A stretch of 64,000 nt of DNA from Paenibacillus vietnamensis (GTDB lineage Bacteria > Bacillota > Bacilli > Paenibacillales > Paenibacillaceae): positions 1 to 64,000 of the forward strand of contig NZ_JAHMHW010000007.1 of NCBI RefSeq assembly GCF_020169515.1, written 5' to 3'. Positions within the stretch are counted from its first letter, which is position 1. Each line of letters begins with the position of its first letter. The position numbers were made by a program, and so were the translations under genes. Shown here in pieces: positions 1 through 9,452 of the stretch. Below the pieces are notes generated by a model. It saw only the letters and a list, made by a program, of their open reading frames with translations. It made no database searches and had not been told where the DNA came from.

Positions 1-182
1 ACTTTGTACAGCAGAATGGAGCGTAAAACGGACTAGTTTCTTCGGGACTGCACTTAATGCATCAGAATCGCAGGATATCGCCTAAAGTGGCGCTCATAGA
101 GCTAATTCCGATGCACAAGTGCAGCACAGCTTGCTCGTACGCGTCCCATGTCAGGTTTCTGATGCAGAATGTGCAGCGGAAG
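1..182 (-). repeat. Dispersed intergenic repeat, family 1, copy 1
   Basis: Read on the minus strand, this stretch aligns by eye with the plus-strand sequences at 26929-27110 and 45638-45870. Shared blocks in the same order are a TGCA-rich start, CTGACATG, a GAATTAGCTC-like block, a second TGCA-rich palindrome, and a CTGCTGTA-like end. No gene is credible here. The copy runs off the left edge of the window. Confidence 0.6.
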
Positions 183-203
183 GGGGCGCTCAGTGAACGA
201 GCT

Positions 204-356
204 ACCACCAGACTGCACTTTGTGCAGCAGACTTGTGCGGCTCGCGATCGTGTCACCACCAGTCTGCACTTTGTGCAGCAGACTTGTGCGGCTCGCGGTC
301 GCGTCACCACCAGACTGCACTTTGTGCAGCAGACTACAAGGCTCGCGGTCGTGCCA
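204..356. repeat. Three tandem 51-bp repeats
   Basis: Three head-to-tail units start at 204, 255 and 306, a period of exactly 51 bases. Each carries the hairpin CTGCAC-TTT-GTGCAG followed by a CGGCTCGCG-like block; the third unit diverges after the hairpin. Because 51 is a multiple of three, reading frames stay open across it on both strands, which makes spurious ORFs. It sits directly downstream of the fadN stop codon, with no clear terminator between them. Confidence 0.9.
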
Positions 357-363
357 CAAGCCG

Positions 364-2805
364 CTAATTCCGCAGCGGCTTGCCCGTCGCCAGCATGTGG
401 CTCATGCGTTCCTGCGTTTTGCGCTCGCCGCAAAGGCTGAGGAACGCTTCGCATTCCAGATCGAGCAAATACGGCTCGCTCACCTCCGCGCCCGGACGCA
501 CATCGCCGCCGGCCAGCACATGCGCGAGCTTGCCCGCGATCAGCGCGTCATGCCCGCTGATATGGCCGCTCAGCCGCATCGACTGCACTGCGGCCTTCAG
601 CACCGCCATGCCGTCGCGCCCGGCTACGCGGACACGCCCCTCCGCGCGCGGCTCGTACCCGGCGCGGTCCAGCTCCAGCACCGCCCGCTTCGCCTCGGCG
701 ATGCGAGCCTCCTGCCGCATGATGACGCGGTCCTGCGGCCTCATCAGTCCGATGCGGCTGACTTCGTGGCCGCTTGTCGACGTTTTGGCCAGCGCAATCG
801 TCTCAAACAAAGCGTTCAAGTATGGCTGAACATCCGCTCCCTGCTTCCCGCTGCCCGCCACGTTCGCCCGCTCCGCCGCCATGACGGCCGCCTCCTTGCA
901 GCCCCCGCCGGCTGGAATGAGCCCGACTCCCGTCTCGACCAAGCCGAAATACGTCTCCGGCGAAAAAATAATCCGGTCAGCCGGCAAACAAGCCTCGACG
1001 CCGCCTCCGAGCGTCATCCGGTGCGGGGCCGCCACGACCGGGCGCTCCAGCCGCTTCAGCGCGAGCATGCTGCTCTGGAAAAAACGGATGATCTCCTCCA
1101 CCTCATCCCATTCCCCGCTTTGCGCCTCCATCAGCAGCAGCATCAGATTCGCGCCCACACAGAAGTTCCGTCCTTCGTTCGCGATCACGAGCCCGCGCCA
1201 GTTCCGCTCCACCTCTTCCGCGCTCTGCCGGATTGCGGACAAAATGTCGCCGCCGATCGCGTTGTTCTGCGAATGGAATTCCAGACAGACAACGTCGTCC
1301 CCGATGTCGATCAGGCTTGCCCCGACGGTGGACAGTACGGTCCGGCCGGAGGCTTTTAACGCGCTTAACGAAATGACGTCCGGCTCCGGCTCCTCCTGCC
1401 TGAAGCCCCCGCTCGACGCATAAACCCGCTTGCCCCCCTCCGTTCCGTAAAAACGGCTATGTCCGCCTTCGATCCAAGCCGTCACCCATTCCGGAACGGC
1501 CTCGCCCTCCTTCCGCATTTGCCGCACCGTCTCGGGCAGTCCGATCGCGTCCCACAGCTCGAACGGGCCCAGCTCCCAATTAAAGCCCCAGCGCATAGCA
1601 CGGTCGATCTCCGAGATCGAATCGGCGATAACGCCGACCTGGGCGGCTGCATAAAGCAGCGTCTTCTTGATCGTGGACCACGCAAACTGGGCGTACCGGT
1701 CCCGCGGATCGGTGCGGAGCAGCGCCTTCACCTTTGCCGCCGCTCCTTTGGCCGCCTTGGACGCATCCAGCACCTGCGAGCCGGCGGAGCGCTTCGGACC
1801 GTATTCGAGCGTGTCGAACCTAAGCGACTCAATGACGCTGCCCGACGGACCTTTGACCTTCCGGTAAAAGCCCGCCCCCGCCTTTTCCCCGGTTCGTCCC
1901 AGCGCGACAAGCCGCTCCAGCAAAGCCGGCCTTGCAAAAGCGCTCTGCTCCTCCGGATCGGCGCTGCGCTCGCGGACGTTATCCACGACATGCAGCAGCG
2001 TGTCGAGACCGACGAGATCGAGCATACGGAACGTCGCGGTTTTGGGCCTGCCCATTGCCGGCCCCGTCAGCGCATCCGCCTCCTCGACGGTCAGCCCGAA
2101 GCGCACCGTATCCGCCAGCGTCACCAGCATGCCGTAGGTGCCGATCCGGTTTGCGATGAAGTTCGGCGTATCCTTGGCCGGCACGACCCCTTTGCCGAGC
2201 CGCCGTTCGCACACCTCCGTCAGCAGCCGGACGGTCTCATCCGCCGTATCCGCCGTCGGAACGATTTCCACCAGCTTCATATAACGGGGAGGGTTAAAAA
2301 AATGCGTAACCGCAAAATGCCGCCTAAAGTCCTCGCTCCTCCCTTCCGCCATCGCTGCCGCAGACAAGCCGGACGTGTTGGTGCTGACGAGAGAGCCGGG
2401 CCGGCGGGCCGCATCCAGCAGAGCAAGCACCTCCCGCTTCACATCCATCCGCTCCACGACGGCTTCTACAATCCAGTCCGCTTCCCCCAGCTCGCCGAGG
2501 TGATCGCTCAGATTGCCCGGCGTAATGCGCGCTGCCCAGGCCGGATCGTACAGCTGCGCAGGCTGCGCCTTGGCCATCCGGGCAAGCGCCGCGCCGGCCA
2601 GCCGGCTGCGCACCTTGGGGTCCGCGAGCGTCAGTCCCTGCTTTTCCTCCTCCGGCGTCAGCGCCTTCGGCACAATGTCCAGCAGCAGGACGCGCATGCC
2701 GGCATTCGCCAAATGGGCGGCAATGCCCGCCCCCATCACACCCGAGCCGATAACCGCCGCACGGCGGATCGAGCCGGCATCCAGTTGCGACGATGTTCCC
2801 GTCAT
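364..2805 (-). CDS. fadN: 3-hydroxyacyl-CoA dehydrogenase / enoyl-CoA hydratase, FadN type
   Basis: This 813-residue bifunctional enzyme catalyses the hydration and NAD-dependent dehydrogenation steps of fatty-acid beta-oxidation in the cytoplasm. The N-terminus has a Rossmann motif GSGVMGAGIA near residues 20-29, followed by the C-terminal dehydrogenase domain (roughly 200-440). The last part is a crotonase fold, with TLGGGVEACLPAD and GLVETGVGLIPAGGG. The length is close to Bacillus FadN. The start is the ATG at 2805 because AAAGGAGGT lies just upstream; a longer frame begins at 2832 but has no such site. It lies downstream of the Fe-S oxidoreductase gene on the same strand, separated by repeat element A. 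A thiolase (fadA) often follows fadN, but none begins in the 363 bases before the window edge. Confidence 0.93.
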   Translation of the reverse strand: MTGTSSQLDAGSIRRAAVIGSGVMGAGIAAHLANAGMRVLLLDIVPKALTPEEEKQGLTLADPKVRSRLAGAALARMAKAQPAQLYDPAWAARITPGNLSDHLGELGEADWIVEAVVERMDVKREVLALLDAARRPGSLVSTNTSGLSAAAMAEGRSEDFRRHFAVTHFFNPPRYMKLVEIVPTADTADETVRLLTEVCERRLGKGVVPAKDTPNFIANRIGTYGMLVTLADTVRFGLTVEEADALTGPAMGRPKTATFRMLDLVGLDTLLHVVDNVRERSADPEEQSAFARPALLERLVALGRTGEKAGAGFYRKVKGPSGSVIESLRFDTLEYGPKRSAGSQVLDASKAAKGAAAKVKALLRTDPRDRYAQFAWSTIKKTLLYAAAQVGVIADSISEIDRAMRWGFNWELGPFELWDAIGLPETVRQMRKEGEAVPEWVTAWIEGGHSRFYGTEGGKRVYASSGGFRQEEPEPDVISLSALKASGRTVLSTVGASLIDIGDDVVCLEFHSQNNAIGGDILSAIRQSAEEVERNWRGLVIANEGRNFCVGANLMLLLMEAQSGEWDEVEEIIRFFQSSMLALKRLERPVVAAPHRMTLGGGVEACLPADRIIFSPETYFGLVETGVGLIPAGGGCKEAAVMAAERANVAGSGKQGADVQPYLNALFETIALAKTSTSGHEVSRIGLMRPQDRVIMRQEARIAEAKRAVLELDRAGYEPRAEGRVRVAGRDGMAVLKAAVQSMRLSGHISGHDALIAGKLAHVLAGGDVRPGAEVSEPYLLDLECEAFLSLCGERKTQERMSHMLATGKPLRN

Positions 2806-2834
2806 AGGTAACCTCCTTTTGATAGGCATCACAG

Positions 2835-2927
2835 GCGTAAAAGGCTGCAGCTGCGCACGAACCGTCAGCTGTATCTTGACACAGCCCGGTTCTGTGCCAT
2901 CTTCTGGCTGCGAACCCCCGTTTCACC
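2835..2927 (+). repeat. Structured dispersed repeat, copy A
   Basis: This is one of seven related elements (also at 25684, 27838, 34258, 40553, 45526 and 57348). The long hairpin is kept: GCACGAACCG pairs with CGGTTC-T-GTGC, and the inner stem reads AGCTGT/ACAGC where other copies read AGCTGC/GCAGC, a compensatory double change. The 3' part has diverged. It fills the gap between fadF and fadN, so it would be transcribed in antisense orientation within a fadF-fadN mRNA. Confidence 0.8.
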
Positions 2928-2930
2928 GCC

Positions 2931-5174
2931 TTACTCCCCGAACACGCTCTCGGCAAGCAGCTCCGCGACGTCCCGCGCAATGACGCGCTCGTCGGCGGAC
3001 AGCGCCTTTAATCCGTCCTCCATCATCGTCAGGCAGTACGGGCATGCCGAGCTGATAACCGACGGCTTCACCTCAAGCGCCTGCGCCGTCCGGGCGTGAT
3101 TGACGCGGGTACCCGCATGCTCCTCCATCCACATCAGGCCTCCGCCGGCCCCGCAGCACATCCCGTTCTCGCGCGAACGTTCCATCTCCTCGATCACGAT
3201 GCCCGGTATGGCGCGCAGCAGGCGGCGCGGCGCCTCATAGGTGCCGTTATAGCGCCCGAGGTAGCAGGAATCGTGGATCGTGACTCGCTCGTCGACCGCA
3301 CTCGCCGGACGAAGCGCCCCCTCCTCCAGCAGCCGGGCCAGCAGCTCCGTGTGATGCTCGACCCGCACATCGGGACTCAGCCCGAAGTCGGGGTATTCGT
3401 TTTTTAACGTGTTATACGTATGCGGGCAAGGGGTGACGATATGAGTTACGCCATATTTAGTTATTGTTTCGATGTTTTCGCGGCACAGCTCCTGGAACAG
3501 AAGTTCGTTGCCGATCCGCCTGGCGGTATCGCCGGAGCTTTTCTCCTCCAGCCCGAGTACGCCGAAGCTTACGCCCGCATGGTGGAGCAGCCGCACCACA
3601 TCGTACAGCACGCGCCGGCTCCGCATATCGTACGATCCCATCGAGCCCGCCCAGAGCAGTACGTCGGCCTTCCGTCCGACCCGCTTCAGCTCCTGCAGCG
3701 TAACTGCGCGGACGCCGGTCCGGGCTTCGCACTCCGCAATCCAGGCGGCCCGCTCGGCGCGCGGCAGCCCCCAAGGATTGCTTTGCCGCTCGATGTTTTG
3801 CAAAGCCCTTTGCCCGTCGGCCGGCAGCCGGCCCTCCATGAGCACCAGATGGCGGCGCATATCGATGATTTTATCGACGTGCTCATTACCGACGGGACAC
3901 TGCTCCTCGCAATTCCGGCACGTCGTGCAGGCCCAGAGCTCATCCTCGCTCATCACCTCGCCGATCAGCTCCACCTCCTCCGCTTTTTTGCCGTCGCGCT
4001 TCATCCAGGCACCGGCCTGCGCCGCCATCGTCGGCACAATCGTCGTCCCGCCCCCGGGCGGACTTTCCCATGCCGGTATGACAGCCCCCATCACATGGGC
4101 ATTCCGCTCGCCGCCATGCTTTTGCCAGAAGCCGGCCGGCAGCCACGGCGAGGTCGATGTGACCGCCGCCCCCTTCTCGGTCAAATGGTCGCGCAGCTTG
4201 ACGATCAGATGCATCGGCGACAAAATTTTGCCGGTGCCCGCAGCCGGGCATACGTTCGTGCAGCGCCCGCACTCGACGCAGGCATACAGGTCGAGCAGCT
4301 GCTTTTGCGTAAAATGCTCCACCTTCCCCGCGCCGAAGCTCTCCGCTTCCTCATCCTCCAGATTAAGCGGCGTCAGCCGGCCCGGCGGCGTGCCGCGCCG
4401 GAACCACAAGTTGACCGGCGCCGTCAGCAGGTGAAAATGCTTCGACTGCGGCACGTACACCAGAAAGCCGAGCAGCACCAGCAAATGCAGCCACCAGAAC
4501 AGCTCAAAGCCCGCTGCGGCCAGGCCGCCGCCGGACGGGATTCCCGCCTGCTGCAGCAGCTCCGCAAGCGGCGCGCTGACCGGGGAGAAACCTGCCGCAT
4601 GCACTTGGCTGCCGTCCGCCCCCGTCCCTGCCGCGAGCCGCTCGAAGGCCAGGCTGAACAGCACCGTGAGCATCAGCGAGCCGATGAACCACATGACGAG
4701 CGACGGCTTCCAGCCTCTTTTCAGCCTTGGCAGCTTCTCCCCGTAACGGCGGAAGGCGCCGTACAGCACCGCCGCCAGAACGAGCGTTACCGTGATTTCC
4801 TGCGACAAGGAAAACCAGCCGTAAAAGGGAAAAGGCAGAGGATCGCCGCCGGCAAGCCCTTTCCAGATCAAATCCAGCGCGCCGAACTGCAGCACGATAA
4901 AGCCGTAAAAATAAACCAAATGCATAATCCCGCTGCGCAAATCGTTCAGCAGCCTGCGATGGCCGAATACCTGCGCGCCGAAGCCGCTTTTGCTGCCGCG
5001 CTTTCGAGGATGCCTTGCGAATTCCGCCGGCGTGCCGAGACGGATATACGAGATCCGCCTTCGAACGACCGTCGCGAACATCCATACCGCAAACAGCGTC
5101 ACGGCGGCGAACAGGAGCCATTTTACCCAGTACACGGATTGCCCGGGCGTCCACAATGTCCAAAGCGATACCAT
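2931..5174 (-). CDS. fadF: Membrane-bound Fe-S oxidoreductase, FadF-like
   Basis: This 747-residue protein probably passes electrons from reduced electron-transfer flavoprotein to the membrane quinone pool during beta-oxidation. The first 250 residues hold several hydrophobic helices resembling a NarI-type cytochrome b subunit. Two 4Fe-4S motifs follow: CVECGRCTNVCP near residue 297 and CTTCRNCEEQCP near 414. The C-terminal third has two cysteine-rich CCG-type domains of the heterodisulfide-reductase family, the second with GMCCGAGGG near 671. A GGGGGGAAGG run precedes the ATG. It is divergent from etfBA and upstream of fadN, exactly the context expected for FadF (YwjF of Bacillus). The electron-transfer role is an inference from domains and neighbours. 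Confidence 0.85.
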   Translation of the reverse strand: MVSLWTLWTPGQSVYWVKWLLFAAVTLFAVWMFATVVRRRISYIRLGTPAEFARHPRKRGSKSGFGAQVFGHRRLLNDLRSGIMHLVYFYGFIVLQFGALDLIWKGLAGGDPLPFPFYGWFSLSQEITVTLVLAAVLYGAFRRYGEKLPRLKRGWKPSLVMWFIGSLMLTVLFSLAFERLAAGTGADGSQVHAAGFSPVSAPLAELLQQAGIPSGGGLAAAGFELFWWLHLLVLLGFLVYVPQSKHFHLLTAPVNLWFRRGTPPGRLTPLNLEDEEAESFGAGKVEHFTQKQLLDLYACVECGRCTNVCPAAGTGKILSPMHLIVKLRDHLTEKGAAVTSTSPWLPAGFWQKHGGERNAHVMGAVIPAWESPPGGGTTIVPTMAAQAGAWMKRDGKKAEEVELIGEVMSEDELWACTTCRNCEEQCPVGNEHVDKIIDMRRHLVLMEGRLPADGQRALQNIERQSNPWGLPRAERAAWIAECEARTGVRAVTLQELKRVGRKADVLLWAGSMGSYDMRSRRVLYDVVRLLHHAGVSFGVLGLEEKSSGDTARRIGNELLFQELCRENIETITKYGVTHIVTPCPHTYNTLKNEYPDFGLSPDVRVEHHTELLARLLEEGALRPASAVDERVTIHDSCYLGRYNGTYEAPRRLLRAIPGIVIEEMERSRENGMCCGAGGGLMWMEEHAGTRVNHARTAQALEVKPSVISSACPYCLTMMEDGLKALSADERVIARDVAELLAESVFGE

Positions 5175-5239
5175 ATGCCCTTCCCCCCTGGATGCAGTAC
5201 TCGTAATCGGCGATTATGCGCAAAGCGAGCGGACAAGCA

Positions 5240-5255
5240 TTAAAAGCGCTTACAT
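5240..5255 (+). promoter_or_regulatory. cre-like CcpA site
   Basis: TTAAAAGCGCTTACAT matches the catabolite-responsive element consensus WTGNAARCGNWWWCAW at all positions but the third. It lies in the 220-bp divergent region between fadF and etfB. CcpA repression of fatty-acid oxidation genes is known in Bacillus, so the site is plausible for carbon control of both transcripts. Confidence 0.6.
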
Positions 5256-5394
5256 AAATAGCCGCGGTGCTCCATGTATATGAGCCTTCGGCCCCGAACA
5301 TGCCGCCGGGTCTATTCGGCCGATGGACGACATATCGTAGCACTGATGGACAGTTGGTTTGCCCAAAATTTCAGGTACAAGTGAGGGAACTTCC

Positions 5395-6294
5395 ATGCTG
5401 AAAATAGTGGTGCTTCTCAAGCAGACATTCGATACCGAGGAAAAAATAGTGCTTTCCCCTTCGGGCGTAAACGAGCAAGGCGCCAAATTCATCATCAACC
5501 CGTACGACGAATATGCGCTGGAGGAAGCGCTGCGGCAGCGGGAGAAGCACGGCGGACAGGTCATCGCCGTCGCCTGCGGCCCCGAACGTTCGCAGGAGGC
5601 GCTGCGCACCGCGCTTGCGATCGGTGCCGACGAAGCGATCCGCGTGGACGGCAGCTCGCTGCCGGATGACGGCTTTACCGTCGCGGGGGCGCTGGCGAAG
5701 GTCGTAGAGCCGCTTCAGCCGGATCTGCTGCTGGCCGGCTTATTCGCCGTGGACAGCGGAGCCGGCAGCGTGGCGCTGCAGGTCGCGCAGCGGCTCGGGC
5801 TGCCGCACGCCTCGGCGGCGGTGAAGGCGACGGTGCTGACGAAGGCGGAGGCGGCCGCACTTCCGGCCGCTGGGGGCAGTAAGGGGCAGGGTGCGGGTGG
5901 CGAGAGTGTAAGTGCGTCGGGCAACGGCGGTGTCTCCGTCCTCCCCCAAGCAGAGCGCTACGCGCTGGTTGAACGGGACATCGAGGGCGATACGGAAACG
6001 GTGCTCATTCCGCTGCCTGCGCTCATCACCGCCCAGCAGGGGCTGAACGAGCCCAGATATCCGTCGCTGCCCGGCATTATGAAAGCGAAGAAAAAGCCGC
6101 TTCGTACCGTCGATGCCTCCGAGCTTTGGGGCGGCGCTGCAGCGGCTTCGGTTGCGGACGCCGCTCCGCGCACGCAGCGGACGCAGCTGTTCCCTCCGCC
6201 TCCGCGCGCGGCAGGCAAGCTCGTTCCGGGAGAGCCGTCCGAGCAGGCAGCCGCGCTGGTCCATTTGCTTCGCTCGGAAGCGAAGCTTTTGTAG
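5395..6294 (+). CDS. etfB: Electron transfer flavoprotein beta subunit
   Basis: This is a 299-residue EtfB that pairs with the next gene product to take electrons from acyl-CoA dehydrogenases. The N-terminus MLKIVVLLKQTFDTEEKI and the later blocks VERDIEGDTETVLIPLPAL, QQGLNEPRYPSLPG and AKKKPL are typical. The start is the ATG at 5395 with GAGGG upstream; an earlier in-frame TTG at 5359 lacks a ribosome site. The usual length is near 257 residues. The excess is a Gly/Ser/Ala-rich insert around residues 150-190, coded by bases of about 5845-5950, placed between two conserved strands. The next gene starts 39 bases downstream. Confidence 0.93.
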   Translation: MLKIVVLLKQTFDTEEKIVLSPSGVNEQGAKFIINPYDEYALEEALRQREKHGGQVIAVACGPERSQEALRTALAIGADEAIRVDGSSLPDDGFTVAGALAKVVEPLQPDLLLAGLFAVDSGAGSVALQVAQRLGLPHASAAVKATVLTKAEAAALPAAGGSKGQGAGGESVSASGNGGVSVLPQAERYALVERDIEGDTETVLIPLPALITAQQGLNEPRYPSLPGIMKAKKKPLRTVDASELWGGAAAASVADAAPRTQRTQLFPPPPRAAGKLVPGEPSEQAAALVHLLRSEAKLL

Positions 6295-6333
6295 CCGATT
6301 TGACGGAATGTTAGCCGAAAGGAGCTGTATAGG

Positions 6334-7326
<993 letters not shown>

Positions 7327-7336
7327 ATCCGCATAC

Positions 7337-7385
7337 AAAAGGGAGAGGGAGCTCCTGCAGCACAGGCCTCCCTCTCCCCTTTTTT
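7337..7385 (+). terminator. Rho-independent terminator after etfA
   Basis: A GGGAGAGGGAG stem pairs with CTCCCTCTCCC, followed by six T residues, directly after the etfA stop codon. Confidence 0.9.
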
Positions 7386-7394
7386 ACGCATATT

Positions 7395-7570
7395 AGCTGG
7401 ATTTGATGTCCTTATTTCTCCCCAACCTCCGCCAATAATAAAAATAACTGGAATCATTGTATCTATTACAGCCGATTCCCGCGATTCCGGCGAAATGGCA
7501 GCATTTAGATCCAACAAATCCAGTTATTTCGGGCAATTATGGCTGGCAGCTAACATTAACTGCAGTAATT
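7395..7570 (-). repeat. Dispersed intergenic repeat, family 2, copy 1
   Basis: AT-rich intergenic sequence with ATCCAG(C/T)TATTT-type blocks. Read on the minus strand it resembles 62360-62545 on the plus strand: a GGATTNG block, CTAAAT, an AGATACA/GATACA block, and ATCCAGCTATTTT or TTCCAGTTATTTT. The resemblance is approximate. Confidence 0.4.
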
Positions 7571-7655
7571 CCATCTATTTCGCCTCGACGCGCCTTGACC
7601 TGCCTCGACGGCCTTGACCTGCCTCAACGCCCTCGACGCCTCGACGCTTCAACGC
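7571..7655. repeat. CTCGACG/CTTGACCTGC short repeats
   Basis: A low-complexity run of imperfect CCTCGACG and CCTTGACCTG units lies just beyond the 3' end of the SRAP-family gene. No coding frame is supported. Confidence 0.6.
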
Positions 7656-7667
7656 CACGCCCCATCC

Positions 7668-8339
7668 TTAAGCAAAATCCGTCCGAATCTCCATAATGCA
7701 GTCCGGCGACTCATACAGGTCGTCATGCACCGCGTTTGTGACCGGGTAAGAGCGCATCAGGTAGGAATCCATTGGCTCGAGATGCTTGCGCAGGCTGCTG
7801 AATTCCGTAATCCGCGGATTCAGCCAATCCTCGATTCCCTCTTCGTCCAGAATGACCGGAATCCGGGGCTGCCAAACCGACATCGCGCCCGACGAGGCCG
7901 CCGTAATCATCGTAAAAGCACGGACTTCCTTGCCGCTCGCATTTCTCCAGCAATCGTAAATGCCGGCAACGCCCAGCAGCGGCTGGCCCGGAACAACCGT
8001 ATGCATCGCCCGCGGAGCGCGCTCCTGCCCGAACTGCTTTTGCCCGTAAAAGCCGCTGCAAGGAAGCACACATCTTTGCCTCCGCAGCATCCGCTCGAGA
8101 AACGGCTTCGAGGAAAGCGTAATATGGTCGGCGTTTACCGAATCCTTCGCCCAGAACGGGAATAACCCCCATCTCGATTCCTGCATCGTCCGCACGTCGA
8201 ACCGGTCGTTCATAATGATCGACACCGTCTGCGTCGGCGTCGCGTTAAAACGGTTCGTATACCCCCGTACCACTTTTTTGACCTGGAACGCCTCCACCAT
8301 ATCGCCGATCTCTGCCGTTAACGAAAACCTTTCAATCAT
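7668..8339 (-). CDS. SRAP (HMCES/YedK)-family protein, probably catalytically altered
   Basis: This 223-residue protein has the SRAP fold: RFNATPTQ, RWGLFPFWAKD, a GFY block and PVILDEEGIEDWL occur in the family order. Canonical members shield abasic sites through a self-processed Cys2 in MCGR, plus an Asn, a Glu in GFYEW and a His in IHDRMPVIL. Here the start reads MIERFSL without Cys2, GFYEW becomes GFYGQ, and the His position reads WQPRIPVIL; the Asn seems kept in VNADHITLSSKP. The start at 8339 gives the family length and has AAGGGTGG upstream; a frame to 8405 adds 22 residues but no MCGR. Function may be DNA binding without cross-linking, or something else. Confidence 0.8.
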   Translation of the reverse strand: MIERFSLTAEIGDMVEAFQVKKVVRGYTNRFNATPTQTVSIIMNDRFDVRTMQESRWGLFPFWAKDSVNADHITLSSKPFLERMLRRQRCVLPCSGFYGQKQFGQERAPRAMHTVVPGQPLLGVAGIYDCWRNASGKEVRAFTMITAASSGAMSVWQPRIPVILDEEGIEDWLNPRITEFSSLRKHLEPMDSYLMRSYPVTNAVHDDLYESPDCIMEIRTDFA

Positions 8340-8429
8340 CGCGACCACCCTTTTTACGTTGATTGAACCAGTTTTTGTTAAACAGTGGAAAATTATGCAC
8401 GACACGGCATCCGGACGTCCGAAAAAAAG

Positions 8430-9281
8430 CTAACTCGTAAACCGCTTGCGGAATTTCAGCGGCGGCATGCCCGTATGCGCAGCGAACAGCCGCGAGAAGT
8501 GCGGCGTCTGCCGGAAGCCTGTCTCCTCCGCGACGCGGGCGATCGTCCAGTCCGTCTTGATGAGCAGCAGCTTCGCCTGATCCAGCCTGTAATAGAGGAG
8601 ATACTGCTGCGGCGTGCAGTCGAACACCTCCGACATGCAGCGCGTAATGTAGTTCGTATGCAGCTGAAGCACATCGCTCAGCATGGAATTGCTGATCGGC
8701 GCGCGGTAATTCAGCTTTAAATAAGCCGCGGCCCGCTCCGCAACCGACACGGCCGCCTTCGCGGCATCCGAGCGCCAGCCCTCGTCCAGCATTTGCAGCA
8801 GGTGCAGAAACCGCTGCTGCCGGTCCCAGAACGCGCCGTGCGACGAGCTTTTCGCCGCTTCATGCAGCTGCGAGAAGATGACCTTGGCCTCGTCGGGATA
8901 GGTCAGCTTCATTTTTTTCGGCAGGCGGATGGCATAAGTGTAATAATCTCCGCGGAGCGTACCGCACTGATTCCCTTCGGTTTCCTCCCAGGCCCCGACA
9001 GTCTGGAAATGAATCCAGTCGAACACCGTCTCTTCCTCGCAAGGTCGCGTAGAGTAGTGCCAGCGGTCCGGCCTCAAAATGAGGACGTCGCCCGGCTCCA
9101 GCTTCCACTGGCGGTCCTCCTCCGCGATATACAGCGCGCCCTGGTTGACGAACAGCAGGTCGAACACACCGAGATTCACCCGGTTGGGATGCTCCTCTCC
9201 GGCGCGGTACGTCAGTCTTTTCGATTCTATAAAAAACGGCAGCGGCGGCGAACGAAACGTAAGCAACAATTCCTCGGACAA
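8430..9281 (-). CDS. AraC-family transcriptional regulator with cupin sensor domain
   Basis: This 283-residue regulator has an N-terminal beta-barrel sensor domain (EPGDVLILRPDRWHYS near residue 62) and two C-terminal helix-turn-helix units ending in GMPPLKFRKRF. Proteins of this kind bind a small ligand, usually a sugar, and activate a nearby promoter. No metabolic target is adjacent: it lies upstream of the SRAP-family gene on the same strand, with a 90-bp gap, and downstream of the flavodoxin operon terminator. The ligand is unknown. Confidence 0.88.
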   Translation of the reverse strand: MSEELLLTFRSPPLPFFIESKRLTYRAGEEHPNRVNLGVFDLLFVNQGALYIAEEDRQWKLEPGDVLILRPDRWHYSTRPCEEETVFDWIHFQTVGAWEETEGNQCGTLRGDYYTYAIRLPKKMKLTYPDEAKVIFSQLHEAAKSSSHGAFWDRQQRFLHLLQMLDEGWRSDAAKAAVSVAERAAAYLKLNYRAPISNSMLSDVLQLHTNYITRCMSEVFDCTPQQYLLYYRLDQAKLLLIKTDWTIARVAEETGFRQTPHFSRLFAAHTGMPPLKFRKRFTS

Positions 9282-9374
9282 CCTGATCTCTCCTTTGGAG
9301 CTCCTATGTGAAAATGTGCAAAAATAACTACTGCCATGTTACTGAATACCATTTCATTTGTCCATCGTTCCGGC

Positions 9375-9422
9375 AAAAAAAAGCCCCGGCCGCATCCTGT
9401 TTAAGGATAACGGCCGAAGGCC
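9375..9422 (-). terminator. Terminator of the Fur-controlled operon
   Basis: On the minus strand a CGGCCG-containing stem closes around a TTAAACA-like loop and is followed by seven or eight T residues, just past the stop of the last gene of the flavodoxin operon. Confidence 0.8.
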
Positions 9423-9452
9423 CGCTTGCATGAATGCCGATATTCGCTTTTG

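Noticed and set aside
204..356. CRISPR-like repeat array
   Set aside because: Units are contiguous without unique spacers, only three in number, and no cas gene is in the window.
57..454. Overlapping reading frames of 85-130 codons on both strands
   Set aside because: They exist because the 51-bp tandem repeat is a multiple of three. The residues are just the repeat translated, there is no ribosome site, and neither frame resembles a protein.
1459..2811. 450-codon frame antisense to fadN
   Set aside because: It is Arg/His/Gln-rich shadow coding opposite a well-supported enzyme. Long antisense frames are expected in GC-rich genes.
3420..5243. 607-codon frame antisense to fadF
   Set aside because: It has the same shadow effect opposite a gene with clear Fe-S motifs; no motif or ribosome site of its own.
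8340..8429. LexA-type SOS box upstream of the SRAP-family gene
   Set aside because: I looked for a GAAC-N4-GTTC-like palindrome because SRAP genes are often SOS-linked, but found none.
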